DNA from: Pseudisothecium myosuroides
Lineage: Eukaryota > Streptophyta > Bryopsida > Hypnales > Lembophyllaceae
Direction of reading: 5' to 3'
DNA length: 64,000 bases
Assembly (NCBI GenBank): GCA_951799445.1
Contig: OX637287.1
Span: 48,513,724-48,577,723, forward strand
A program made the position numbers and the translations under genes. Below the pieces are notes generated by a model. The model was given only the letters and a program-made list of their open reading frames with translations. It was not told the origin of the DNA and did no database searches. Positions 36,234-46,933 of the stretch are shown here, in pieces. Every line of letters begins with the position of its first letter. The first letter of the stretch is position 1.

Positions 36234-37067
36234 TACTCCCTCCGTTTCAAAATAAATCCAAGGTTTCCAAATATGCTTGTCTCAAATTAAATTCGAAATT
36301 GAAGCTCTCCACAACTTGATGGACAACAACTGAAGCTAGTTTGAATACCCTGAAGCAAAAGAATCTATAGATGTCACACTCCAAAGACTACATAGCAATT
36401 CAATCCTTGCAAAGGTAATCAAAACACAACCTCTAACCGAGGGTTGCTATTATGTGAGCATAGGAGTATGAACCCATGAGCCTAGAATACTACACACCTA
36501 TGTTATAGGTGTATATACTATAAAAACCGTCTATGATTATAGGATATATATGTTACAAATACTCATATTATAGGTGTTTATGATACATACACCTTCTATA
36601 GTGTATGGTATCTATATTATAGGCTCAATGCTCACAAGCTCGCATTCTTGGGCTCACATACTAGCACCGTTGACCTCGATCTAACCAACCAAAGGCAAAG
36701 AATTCAACCCAAAACCATACAAAAACTCTACTAAGAAATCTCTTGTTGAGAATTTCTTAAAGTTAAATTAGAAGACATTGTTGGAATAGAATACAAAGGA
36801 CATCAATTGAACGTCACAGCACCAACATTGCTCAAAGAATGATCAAAATTAATACCACTGGAGTAGTTCCAAAAAAGGCAAAATTTTGTCACTTTCGCTG
36901 CTTGTTTTTAACATACTCCACTTCACTTTTGACTTCCATTCTTGCACACCTAGTGGGGTTTAGTAGAAGCTACAATATCTACGCAATCCCTTGAAAATAG
37001 GAACAACCCATGCATTAATCTAGCCATTTCTAAGAAACCTTGGATTTATTTTGAGACGGAGGGAGTA
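36234..37067. mobile_element. Stowaway-like element with nested insertion (830 bp)
   Basis: Ends are CTCCCTCCGTTTCAAAATAA and, inverted, CTCCCTCCGTCTCAAAATAA. The inverted repeats extend 32 bp with one mismatch, and TA lies on both sides (36,234-36,235 and 37,066-37,067). It is a textbook plant Stowaway terminus, but longer than a typical miniature element. An inverted-repeat element (copy C) sits inside it. No coding. Confidence 0.93.
36439..36672 (+). mobile_element. Inverted-repeat element copy C, nested in the Stowaway-like element
   Basis: Same family as the elements at 11,546 and 34,540. It begins GAGGGTTGCTATTATGTGAG and ends CTCACATACTAGCACCGTTG. Its right flank reads ACCTCGATCTAACC and its left flank ACCTCTAACC. 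This fits a 14-bp target duplication in which one copy later lost four bases. Its position inside the Stowaway-like element shows that it inserted later. Confidence 0.7.
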
Positions 37068-37629
37068 TATATCTAGAAAGAAAATTTTAGATTGGTTTTA
37101 GCATATTTGATATGAATTTTCTTTAAAAAATTCAAGATAATTTCAAATTGTCACAAAATACTTTGAAATTATTTTCACTCATACAAGACATGTGATTTCA
37201 TCTCTGAAAAACAAACACAAATTTTCTTTAATTCACATGTAGTGTAAAAAAAAATGGGAGCATACAGACTGGTGGATTTGATGTCCTGCTTAAGTGGCCA
37301 TACTGACTAGGCTGTCCTCTCAGGGTTACCAAGAATCCTTCGAAATCCACCAAGTCAGCCAAGAGATGCAGAGGCTGAGAGGCATTGCCTTGTCCTACTC
37401 CAGAGATTAATGGGACAGAGTGCTTAGGATTCACTATTCCTGGATAGCATCCTTTAAGTCCAATTGTCAATGCTGCTTTGTTTGCTCCCTTAAGCTTGCA
37501 ACTAATCATTCTGGATTCCTGGTGTCAATACATGCTTCAGAGCAGGAAGAGTTGATCATGTGCTGACTTGATCATGTGACATGTGCTGGGCAATGATATT
37601 CCCTCCAGAGCCTCCAGACTGCAGAAGCC
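37068..37629. other. Spacer before a balanced-composition region
   Basis: AT-rich to about 37,240, then more balanced. The 93-codon minus-strand frame at 37,228-37,509 has no recognised domain. Confidence 0.35.
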
Positions 37630-38091
37630 GTGACAGTCCGACAAATTCGTAGGAGCAAGCAGGAGTGTCCCTGGCGTCATCAAGAAAGGCAGCTAGAAGA
37701 CATTCAAGATCCCTCCCATGTTAGGCGCTGGATTACCACTTGTGTGCACACGCAACTTGAGCACTCATTCCGAAGTGAACTTGTAAGAAGCCACTGTTCT
37801 AATCCGACAACCCGAAGCCCACCAGCCTTTGTACGCCATGAAGATAGTGACGGCGTAGCACGTCCACTGAAGCAGCCAAAAGTCTGGATTCCTGCACCCA
37901 TGGCTAGGTACATTGACAGATATAAACCTCAGTGCAGAGACGTAGTTCTAACAAGTTCAAGTGAAACCGACGTAGTTCTAGAATTGGATGTCAAATGCCA
38001 GGGACGATGCTTCACAACTTTCATAATTTACAACGATGCTTCTGCATCAGATTATTCCAGTCTCCTGATCGTAACAGGAATGCTTTCATGA
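37630..38091 (+). CDS. Uncertain 153-codon open frame, no family recognised
   Basis: An ATG-started frame of 153 codons in balanced-composition DNA. The product is polar with scattered Arg, Ser and Cys. It has no membrane segment, signal peptide or motif I recognise. It lies opposite the probable 3' flank of the BKI1/MAKR-like gene, whose transcript runs the other way. It may be chance openness or part of a longer spliced gene. Treat as hypothetical. Confidence 0.15.
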   Translation: MTVRQIRRSKQECPWRHQERQLEDIQDPSHVRRWITTCVHTQLEHSFRSELVRSHCSNPTTRSPPAFVRHEDSDGVARPLKQPKVWIPAPMARYIDRYKPQCRDVVLTSSSETDVVLELDVKCQGRCFTTFIIYNDASASDYSSLLIVTGMLS

Positions 38092-38159
38092 ACATGTACT
38101 TCAACCACATCGTTGGATGGTGATACACCCATCTTCCAGCATTCTGACCTTGGCAAGAC

Positions 38160-38398
38160 ATCGACCGATTTTTATTTTTGTCGATCCACTTACTAACTCG
38201 TAAAAGATATAACACAAGCACCACCACCTAAAGAGCAGTATACTACAGGAGGTTCCCTGGTGCTTGCGCAAGGACTATCGCTTAGCATCTAAACCACCAA
38301 AAGTCATGCAAACTGGTGCGCCAAAAATCAGGAGGGACGATCCCCGAGCAAAAACAGCCCCAGCAAAAAGATAGTAGCCGAAAAATTTATGGCCTAAT
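38160..38398 (-). terminator. Possible 3' untranslated region and poly(A) signal of the BKI1/MAKR-like gene
   Basis: On the minus strand an AAAAATAAAAATCGG string occurs about 225 bases past the stop codon, a plausible near-upstream polyadenylation element. Support is by position and motif only. Confidence 0.35.
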
Positions 38399-40225
38399 CT
38401 AGGTTGGAGAGCAGTGCCGATGGTTGTTGCTAGCCGGATGGCCAGCCGGCGAGAGAAGACCCGAGTGTGACTGCTTGCAATGGGCGATGGCGCCCTGCAC
38501 TGCGCTGTGAAGCTCACTCATGCTGCTGGCGCTGCTACTGCTCATTCGGGGGCTGATGGTGTTCGTGACCTTGGGGCTGCTCTTCACTTTGGGGCTCAGG
38601 CTCAACAACCGGGGACTTGAGCTTTTCAAAAGACGAGGGCTACTGGACACCAAACTTCCATTGTGAGAGAGGAAGGAGTTGCTCTTCTTGGCGCTGCTTG
38701 GCCCGGCAGGCGGCATGTGGGCCCTGGAGCCCGATATGTTGACACTACCGGAGGGTTGAAAAACGGCGCCAGGATTTGATCGGGGACGAAGCGGCGGTGT
38801 TTTCAAAATGGCGGGCATCGATTTCGGCCGCGTGTGGACATACTCCTGGCGAAGAGTTGGTTGTTGAGGAAAAGAGCCACCTCGCACTACTACTCCATCT
38901 GGTTTCGGGCTCGATTTGCCATACGGCGGTGTCAACATCCTCATGTATTTCAGCCACCGTTCGCGGATTTTCAGCATGCCGCTATGGTCCCGGTCTCTGT
39001 CACTTGACACAACGGAGTGAACGTCGGAGGAGTCGGACGGAAAAGTCGGCTTCAGCTTCAGTCCATGCGGAGATTTCGCTTCGACCGTTTTCGACCCCAG
39101 CGGCTGATGAACCGGAAGGGCGAGAAATGATCTGCGCTTGTTAGTGAGGTTCTTTTCGTCGCAAGTGGGAGGATTGAATAACCGCGACACAGCCCGCGGT
39201 TTGGCCACGTCGTCCCCTGCGTTGGAAGATATGTCGGCGAGCTTTGAGATGGGTCGAGTCGTGGTACGGTGATCGTGCTCAGTTCGTGCTTCGGCGCGAG
39301 GTGACTTCGGTGGTTTCTTGGCGCCGACGATCCCCATCCATTTGAAAGGCGATCGCAGCCAAGAAACATTGGGCGCGGTCTTGTCATACTCCGCATTTGT
39401 GGTACTCAGCACCGACCTTCGATCATTGCCAGGACATGGAATGGTTTTGAGGGCGACGTTGGATTTCAATGTCGGAGTTGTAGCGTTGCTGCTGCGATGT
39501 TCATAAGCTTCAAATGCGCGGTCAAATGTCGTATCAGTGCTCACCGAGCTTGCATCATTGGAGCTCCCGTTGGAGTCGCGGCTGGTACTGCTGTCCCCTG
39601 TGTCCCTATCTGTAGGTTCACATATGGAGGTTTGAGAGCGGAAGCTTGAGCTACGGGAATCCATGGAGGTCTCCACCGGTGGGACATCGGTGGAGTTCAC
39701 GCAAAACTTGGAATACTTGGGCTGGTACATGCGGGAGAGACTACCAGGTGACAATTGGCTGAACGGCTCCGGCACAGTCCGCTGAGAGACTACAAACGTG
39801 GGAGCTCTCTTGCTGGCCTCGTCAAGCTCCACCTGCTTCCTGTAAACCGGGTGCTGTTTGTAGTCTCCTCGCTGGGCGTTGAATGCACGGTCCTGTGCCA
39901 GCGGCGAGGAGCCTTGAAAAACGTCATCGTCCGGATGCGATAAGCTGGCTAACATGGGCGACACTGGAGCGGACTTGAACTGGAACTCGAACTCCGGATT
40001 AGGGGGTTTCTGCAACGCCATTCTCACCATGTTCTCCCAATGCAATTTCACATCAGTGTCGTACTGCATATCTCTCTCGTTGTAGTCGCCACGCTCGACT
40101 TCAAGAGGTGGAGGGCGTTTAAAGGAGAAAGCACTCGCGCTCGTTTCCCGGTTCTCGAACACATCGTCCCTTCTTGATGTGATAAATGTCCTGTACTCGT
40201 TCTTGCTCCAACTATCCATAGCCAT
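38399..40225 (-). CDS. BKI1/MAKR-like membrane-associated kinase regulator, intronless, 608 aa
   Basis: Plants use BKI1 and MAKR proteins as plasma-membrane-attached inhibitors or regulators of receptor kinases; BKI1 binds the BRI1 kinase domain until phosphorylated and released. The protein is largely disordered and Ser/Pro-rich. Seen: PEFEFQF (77-83), matching the FEF-type N-terminal motif of the family; a basic-hydrophobic patch, WLRSPFKWMGIVGAKKPPK (289-307), that could attach to membrane; IRERWLKYMRML (420-431); and near the C-terminus MSELHSAVQGAIAHCKQS (about 569-586), which resembles the kinase-binding motif of BKI1. At over 600 residues it is well above the 300-400 I recall for BKI1/MAKRs. 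The start is the ATG at 40,223-40,225. The frame runs nine codons further upstream, but the codon there is TTG, not ATG; a second ATG follows two codons later. It stands alone with no neighbouring gene in phase. The receptor partner is unknown. Confidence 0.7.
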   Translation of the reverse strand: MAMDSWSKNEYRTFITSRRDDVFENRETSASAFSFKRPPPLEVERGDYNERDMQYDTDVKLHWENMVRMALQKPPNPEFEFQFKSAPVSPMLASLSHPDDDVFQGSSPLAQDRAFNAQRGDYKQHPVYRKQVELDEASKRAPTFVVSQRTVPEPFSQLSPGSLSRMYQPKYSKFCVNSTDVPPVETSMDSRSSSFRSQTSICEPTDRDTGDSSTSRDSNGSSNDASSVSTDTTFDRAFEAYEHRSSNATTPTLKSNVALKTIPCPGNDRRSVLSTTNAEYDKTAPNVSWLRSPFKWMGIVGAKKPPKSPRAEARTEHDHRTTTRPISKLADISSNAGDDVAKPRAVSRLFNPPTCDEKNLTNKRRSFLALPVHQPLGSKTVEAKSPHGLKLKPTFPSDSSDVHSVVSSDRDRDHSGMLKIRERWLKYMRMLTPPYGKSSPKPDGVVVRGGSFPQQPTLRQEYVHTRPKSMPAILKTPPLRPRSNPGAVFQPSGSVNISGSRAHMPPAGPSSAKKSNSFLSHNGSLVSSSPRLLKSSSPRLLSLSPKVKSSPKVTNTISPRMSSSSASSMSELHSAVQGAIAHCKQSHSGLLSPAGHPASNNHRHCSPT

Positions 40226-41384
40226 TACGAAACAGTTTCTGTAAGGTCTCGGCAATTCTCAGTGTGTAAAGAGACGTCAGACAGGATTAGAAAACCATTC
40301 TAATTAAGGGCATGCTTTGCCAGAACGCTAGACTCCATGTCAAGAACTGAGGGCGAGGCCCACGGTAAAACCACTTTTGCGCCTCTCGCTTGATCATCCT
40401 GAAGCACGAACATTGCACCTTGCCTTCTGCAGATTTGAAGAAAGGATGAGTATATGCAGAAGAACTCTGTTTTCTCCTGCAGGCGAAACAACCCTTTCAG
40501 TATACATCAACAATGTCCATCAAAATCAAGCTTTAGAATGATTGCAACAACACTAAAGATTGTAAAGAAAAGGTGAAACGCTTCAACAGCTATGATTGGA
40601 GAGGAGTAGGCACCAACAAATCTCGTGAACACCTACTTTTCACTACAAAAGAGGATCTACTCTAGAAATGCAGCAGAAACCATTACAGTAGGTATATCCG
40701 GTCTAAGTACACATAAAATCACCAAGAAACGAGGCGAATTTGACAAACACGGCGACTGCAGTCGTCTCTGCGCTGATGACCACAGAAACTTCACAACTTC
40801 GCAGAAACTTCACAACAGTTATGGAAGGTGGTCACGGCAGAGTAGACAAGAAACTTTCGCCGACGAGACGTAAATAATTGCACCTAACGCATTTCGTAAG
40901 ACGAGAATCTCACTCACACTTAAGCGTAATCACATTTTCAATCCACTTACTAGAAGATTCAGAGCTACTGCCACACAGCCGAATTTGGGCCTCTTGCGAA
41001 ACCAAATGCCAGCTTGTCTCAGGATCACACAATTGCATAATCGACATTACTGCGTGCACAGGCATTTCAAACATGAAATGAACACAGTTCTAACCTACAA
41101 ATTAGGGTCGCTACATGTAGCGATTGTTACTTCCCAGAATTAATATAACCACGACAGAGACTCGTACATCACTCCCTAAAATCCAGATTCCAGAAACTGA
41201 AGATATTGCTTACGAACAACAAATCACATTTGACAAGTTCGTCAAGCTAATGGCCTGCCATAGCTTCCTAACTAGTCAAAGAACGGGGTAGTAAGCTGCT
41301 AGTGAGCCAGGTCTGTCGACAGTTATTTCGCAATGTCCTCACATCGAAGCATAAGCGCTACGCTGACGTACTAACGCCTTGACA
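40226..41384 (-). promoter_or_regulatory. 5' flank of the BKI1/MAKR-like gene
   Basis: Balanced-composition, low-copy DNA upstream of the gene start. It probably contains the leader and promoter. No TATA box could be singled out, and short open frames here have no domains. The repeated CAGAAACTTCACAAC at about 40,784 and 40,802 is a small local duplication. Confidence 0.4.
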
Positions 41385-42545
41385 CTCGTGAAATAAATAT
41401 TCAAAGTACAACCCGTCGCCACTAGCTTCTCATAGACATGATTACACTCGGCACTTCAAGCCATGCGTGCTATCGCTACACTACTTCCTAAATCCTAGCT
41501 AAGCCTGATGCATTCGCTCCACCTACACTGTCAGCATAACCATGATCCACCGTTTACGGGCGACAATCTTGTGAGTGACCTTCAAGAACTACAAAATGTC
41601 CAACCCTCAGAGAGTGAGATTGCCGGTTCGACACCTACCACCTCCAGGTCAATGTTCCGATGATGGACGATCAAAGAAAAATTAATAGCTAAGCTTGGGC
41701 GAGCAAAGAGAAGAAATTAGCTTCGCCAGAGGCAATTACGTCAAAGAATAGAGGATAGCAGGAGATTCATATCAACAATCTCTGCAGCTAAGCCAATAGT
41801 ACATATATATTCCCGAAAGACTCGCGAAATAAATTTTTGCAAACTACAACCGGTCACCACCAGCTTCTGGTATACATGATTCTACTCACACTCAAGCCGT
41901 GCGTGGTAATGCTACACGACTTTTTAATCCTTACTAAGCCTGCTGCGCTCACTCCCCTTACAATGTCAACAGAAGCAAGATCCACCGTTTACTGACCAAA
42001 TCATTAGATTAACCTTCAAGAACTGTAAAAGAACCAAACCTCCCGCGCAAATGCGAAGGCCAGTTGGGCTCTGAAACGACTACCGTCTCAAGGTCGAAGC
42101 CTCGGGAGAGGCTATGACATATACCGCCTATTGACTCGTGAAATATTTTTTTCGCAAAGTACAATCCGTCGCCACTAGCTTCTTGTCGACATGATTCTAC
42201 TCAAACTCAACTCGTGCGTGGTAATGCTACACTGCTTCCAAATTTCTAACCAAGCCTGCTGCATTCGTTTCCAAAACAATGACAACATGACCATAATCCA
42301 CAGACGACTGACCAAAATCTTCTGAGTATCCTTCAAAAACTGTTAAGGATCCAAACCTCCGCGAAACGGCTGCGGTCTCAAGGTCCAAGCCACGGGAGAG
42401 AATGGAAGATCAAGCGAAGACGAGCAGGCACGAGAAAGAAATGCAACTGATTTCGCGGGACGGGCACACGTCAAAATTAGAGGACAGAGGGAGCTTTCAA
42501 ATCAAGCTAGCTAGTAATCTCTGCTGTGTACAGCTCAAAGCTGCA
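41385..42545. repeat. Three diverged tandem copies of a roughly 420-bp unit
   Basis: ACAACCCGTCGCCACTAGCT (41,408), ACAACCGGTCACCACCAGCT (about 41,846) and ACAATCCGTCGCCACTAGCT (42,161) mark the units, each preceded by ACTCGYGAAAT. Later landmarks recur in order: TGCTACACTACTTCC-type, ATCCACCGTTTAC, CCTTCAAGAACTG, TCTCAAGGTC. Units 1 and 3 are full length and share the downstream GAYGATCAA and AATCTCTGC blocks; unit 2 lacks that part. They lie 1.2-2.3 kb upstream of the BKI1/MAKR-like start. Confidence 0.8.
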
Positions 42546-44617
42546 GCAACTGACACAAACAAGCTCATGATAGAAATGCACACAACTCGTCACCTGCGCG
42601 TGGTGCAGCAGCAGCAGCCGGAAGTCGCGAAGTCCAAGCAACGCGAAGGAGCTTTAGAAGCAAAGGCCGGGACTCGGGAATGAGAGACTACAATGCTGGT
42701 GAACATGATTCTGTGGCTTGTTGTTATGCCGCAGGATGTGCCGTACCGCGCCGTGACGGCGGTAGGCCCAAACAGACGGCCGCGGGGTTCGGGAAGGCGT
42801 CAACCGACTGCTGGGATTCAAAGGACATTCTCCGACTGCCGAGTTTGTCTCGAGGACCTAAATGGCTTTTTTTCAGAATGACCTTTGTGAGTTTGTGCAC
42901 GACTCTTATTTATGGAAGCATTTTCTTTTTTTTCTTTTGGGTGCAAAGAAAGAGAATATCCATTCCTAAATGAGGTTGTTTGTTTTGTTTGTTTGATTGG
43001 TTTGTTTGTTTGCCTACGATATCCAAAAGTTGTGTCCTTTGGTGTGCTGAAACTTCCTTTCACTTGCCAACAAGAAAATATGAAAATTTGACCAATCTAA
43101 TAATTGTAATTTGAGATACAACACCCAAAAGTGGTGGTTTGGAGGTACCAACCTTAAGGTAGAACAACTCAATGTTGTCAATCATCCAAATCGGACATCT
43201 ATTGAGCCCTCCTATTTGCATTAATCACACTTACTACAACAATCTTAACAATTCTTTATCATCATGACAATACAATTTGAGGAGGGGCACATCAGCATCA
43301 GGTAGTTTAATATAGCCTAGCTACGCTTCACCAATTGAGTCCCAACAAATTTTGAAAAATCACAAAATTTTTGCATTCTCGTCAAAATGTCTTGATTCAA
43401 CTTGCAAATGGCAGCTCTCAAACTTCTCGACTTTCAAAAATACGTTAATTTGTCAAATAGCTTCTCCAGAAAAGGTTTTTTGGTAGCACATTTCTCTAAT
43501 CACGCCAGCAAAGGTTGCTTTCTGCTCTGCCTAAAATAAAATAAACTATCTCCGAGGTGCCGAAATAGCAAATCGGCATGTCAAGTTTACCTTACTACAG
43601 TAGCAAAGGTACAACCAACGGCCACAGGTCAACTAACTTAACCAGTTCCGTATCTCTGTGTGTAAGTTGCAATTTTAATTTACAGAAGAGCTGGACTGAG
43701 CTTGCAGTGAGCAACACTTGGCACAAACTGAGAATAAAAATAGTGATTTGCTTGACAGGCAGCCGAGTAAAACTCACTGGCAGTTCAACTGGAGAGATGG
43801 AAAAAGAAAAGGATATTTTTCCGGGGAGGGTGCCGTGGAAATCAACAAACTTTTGCCGAGCAAGACGCTGACTTCCGTTTCAGTTGCTCCCAGAATACAT
43901 TCACCCGGTAACTTTATTTTTTCTTAAAAAAGTATATTACGTACACAAACTCTGAGCTTACGGATCCAAATAGAGTATAGTGCCAGTAACCAGTGTGAGA
44001 ATCATTCTGTGGAGGAGAGAAATTTGGAGGTTTGCTAAAAGAAATCACCTTTGAAAAAAACGCAAAATTTGAATTTATATTTGGAGTCAATGATCCACAA
44101 ATATGTAGGGGAACTCATTACCACAAAATTAACCAGCCACAATCTAAAGAATTAGACCAGCTTGAATTATTCTTATGACTACCCTAGGTGAAGGTCAAAT
44201 TTGACATGAATTAAGTCATTTATGTTAAAAAGTGCCACATGGCATCTTGTATTGGAGCAAGGTGAGGTGGACTTGTCAAAATTTGACGTGGAAATTTCAT
44301 TTTAGCACCTCTTTGCTAAATCAGACCTTCACGTACAGTATAACATCTTGTCAACTAGCAAATGTAGCAACTCAACCTAAACTATCATAAGAACCATTCA
44401 GTTTGGAATTGCAGCAACCCAATCAACATTATATATGTTTTTAGTATTTTAAAAAAATAAAATAGAAACTAAACTTTATAAGCTTCATTTTTATATGTCA
44501 CCTTCTTACATGTCACCTTCAATTATACATATGACCTTCAAGAAAAAAATTGAACCTAAAAGGAAATTGAAAAACATTTGATTGTACCATATAGATTTTA
44601 CAAAAAGACGGTCCCAT
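42546..44617. other. Intergenic region
   Basis: A GC-richer tract (42,600-42,860, including GCAGCAGCAGCAGCC) is followed by a TTTG-rich microsatellite (42,974-43,013) and AT-rich DNA. Open frames of up to 97 codons show no domains. A possible short inverted repeat (GGTTTGCTAAAAG at 44,030 with TTAGCACCTCTTTGCTAAAT at 44,303) suggests a decayed miniature element. Confidence 0.35.
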
Positions 44618-44736
44618 GGAACCAAACTATACTATGAGAGCATGGTTCAAGAGCTCGTTCAAGAGGCCCATCTGGACACCAAGCTAGTGTCCAAATGGGT
44701 TTCTAAAACCATGTTCTTACATTGTAGTTTGGTTCC
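44618..44736. repeat. 119-bp near-perfect foldback
   Basis: The arms begin GGAACCAAACTATACTATGA (44,618) and, inverted from 44,736, GGAACCAAACTACAATGTAA. GCATGGTT pairs with AACCATGT, and the tip is a second strong stem, CCCATCTGGACAC with GTGTCCAAATGGG. An RNA from either strand would form an extended hairpin of precursor-miRNA size. A miniature transposon is the simpler reading. No clear target duplication. Confidence 0.75.
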
Positions 44737-45530
44737 TCAATATCACCTTTCTACTACTGATATAGTTTTCTAATCAAGATTTTTCTTAAATCAAAATATA
44801 TTTAGAAATAATATAAGCACTTCCATAAGAGATATATTGCATCATTATTCATGAAGTTGTGCTTTACAAGCATACTAAGTAATCATCGTATAACGGAAAA
44901 TAATATAAGTGTTTTTTGGCATCACGCAAAATGTACATCAAAATTGTCTTGATTTTTAATATGCAATTTAAAATGGCAAAATTTCAAGAATTTAAACTTT
45001 CTTATACTTCTCTATAACCTCATATGGATATGTGCACTTCAATGTCACTATTTTTGCATTTTGAAACATGCTTACCATCTTAATGATTATGTCCATTACA
45101 AAAATGTGAAGGATATTACAATGGCCTAGAGCTTTTAAAAATCCTAGTCCTCTCGGCCATTTCCATTTTGTAGGAAGAGAAATAGTAACAACAAATTAAG
45201 ACAACTTAGTATGTAGTTTGTTGATCAATGTTCATTTTTTAATGTTAAGGTCGATTCCATTAAATGTTTGTATTTCATGCACCATTGACGTTTAATTTAG
45301 CTTGTTGTCTATATAAATATGCAAATTAATTTGGAAATTGCATTTCATCTACAACATTATCCACCTTCAATTAGGATTTCATCCCAATCCCCTTCCTAGC
45401 TTCTTAAATCATTTCATTCCATTTCTTTAATTTCTTCATGATACATCCATTGTAGCATTTTATTGAAATTGCACCAATCTAACCAAGGTACTTTTTCCAA
45501 AACGAATTGATTTTTGGACCAATAAGTGCA
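44737..45530. other. AT-rich spacer
   Basis: No gene, repeat or motif recognised. Confidence 0.4.
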
Positions 45531-45760
45531 TTCCGCTTCATTTCTACATTGTTTAGTTTATTGTTAGCCGGTGGAATTGGGGAAAAAACTGGTTGCAATT
45601 TGAAGATATTAAAAAAAAAAAAACAGCGAAGAAATCTACAAAATTTCCAAGTAGAGTACAAAACGGACTGGATACTTGAAAAATCAATTCAATATGGGAA
45701 TTGAAGGAAAATACTGTAGCTGATAAAACTCAGAAAAGAATCCTGAACGCTGATTCTCCT
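45531..45760. repeat. Dispersed duplicate of 56,395-56,790
   Basis: Shared strings in order: TTGGGGAAAAAACTGGTTGC with TTGGGAAAAAAACTAGGTTG, AATTTGAAGATATTA with AATTTGAAAACATCA, GATACTTGAAAAATCAATTC with GGTACTTGAAAAACCGGTTC, and ATGGGAATTGAAGGAAAATA with ATGGGAATTACAGGAAAATA. The other copy contains an extra inverted-repeat element. The nature of the unit is unknown. Confidence 0.65.
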
Positions 45761-46617
45761 ACAATATTCGTCAAGATATTCTGTCCCAAATATCCGTGAC
45801 CAACCATATAATTCCACAGAGTACCTACTTCGCATCAATGCTTCAGTTTGCCCACTAGTTTGTCGCATTTTTTTGTTTCCTTTTTCCTTTATATACTGCC
45901 AACAGTGGTTTCAAAGCTAGATGTCGAGAGCGATTACTCCAGCCAGTCTGAACTGCAGGAGTCAAATTCCATGTCGGTGAACAAAACTTGTTCTCATCTC
46001 CGTCCCAATTCCCGTTATTTAATGTTGTGCCATAATGGATAATGTAAAAATTTGAAAAGGTGACTCCATTTGTGTGGCAAAACTACAGTACCTTACTGGT
46101 ATTGTTACTGATACAGTACTTAATTTTCTCAATCCAATCAGAGGTGACAAGCTAACAGAGTCTATTGCAGATAACAATGATTTGTAATTTGCAGTAATGC
46201 AGTCCATGAACGGAGAGCATGTTTCTCATGCCTGGAATTTCTTATTAATGACGTCTGAACATTGCTGTTTTAATCGAGTGAGTGGTGTTTCTATTCCAGT
46301 GTCGCCAACCCCAGCTTCGCGGTATCAAGGCCAGAAGAGTATAATTTCAAGTGATTCTGCGTGAATCACACTTGCGCTAAAGCTGTGCCGACGGCAGGCG
46401 TTTAATTCGTGCAAAACCTGCAGAAAATAGCGCATAGCTCTCTCTTATTAGAATGTCATCTCTTAATAGAATGTTCAGTTCCTGTGGAATTCAGTGGATG
46501 CAACGGAAAGAGGAAAAGACGTGCATTCGGAGGCCGCATGTTCATGTTGATGCAACCTGATCGAAGACTGAACAATCAAGCGGTCTGCAACTGAAAGAGA
46601 ATTGCATTCATTCCCAC
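45761..46617. other. Intergenic, balanced composition
   Basis: Open frames of 61-66 codons without features. Nothing recognised. Confidence 0.35.
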
Positions 46618-46815
46618 CATCGTCTGTACTAGCTAGTGTGCCCTGTGCCGTTGCCACAACCAGAATAAAAGCCAATAATTTTCACAACAAAGTCGTCGCA
46701 CAGATCCCTCCTTGCAAGGCACTTTCCATGGTACCAAGACCGCGACCAAGGGACGCACGGTCTTGGAGATCTCACCGTTACAAACTAAAGAAACATACAA
46801 CCTAATTTAATGTCA
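46618..46815. repeat. Direct duplicate of 47,281-47,540
   Basis: ACTAGCTAGTGTGCCCTGTG, CCGTTGCCACAACCAGAATA, CTTTCCA and GGAGATCTCACCGTTACAAA correspond in order to ACTAGTGTACCTTGTACC, ATTGCCATAGTCAAAATAAA, CTTTCCA and AGAGATCTCACCATAATAAG downstream. The repeat is old and diverged, with unknown function. ACAGGGAGATTATTTGG (46,815) and its inverse (about 47,264-47,280) lie between the two copies. Confidence 0.6.
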
Positions 46816-46933
46816 CAGGGAGATTATTTGGTTTCCTATGTAATAAAACACCACAATTTACTATCTCTTTTACCATCAATTTAACACTAAAATAGCAAAT
46901 CACAAAATGCAGGGAACACACTACCATCTCTAC

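Noticed and set aside
40226..40255. N-terminal extension of the BKI1/MAKR-like protein by 10 residues
   Set aside because: The first codon of the longer frame is TTG. The first ATG is at 40,223-40,225, so that start was used.
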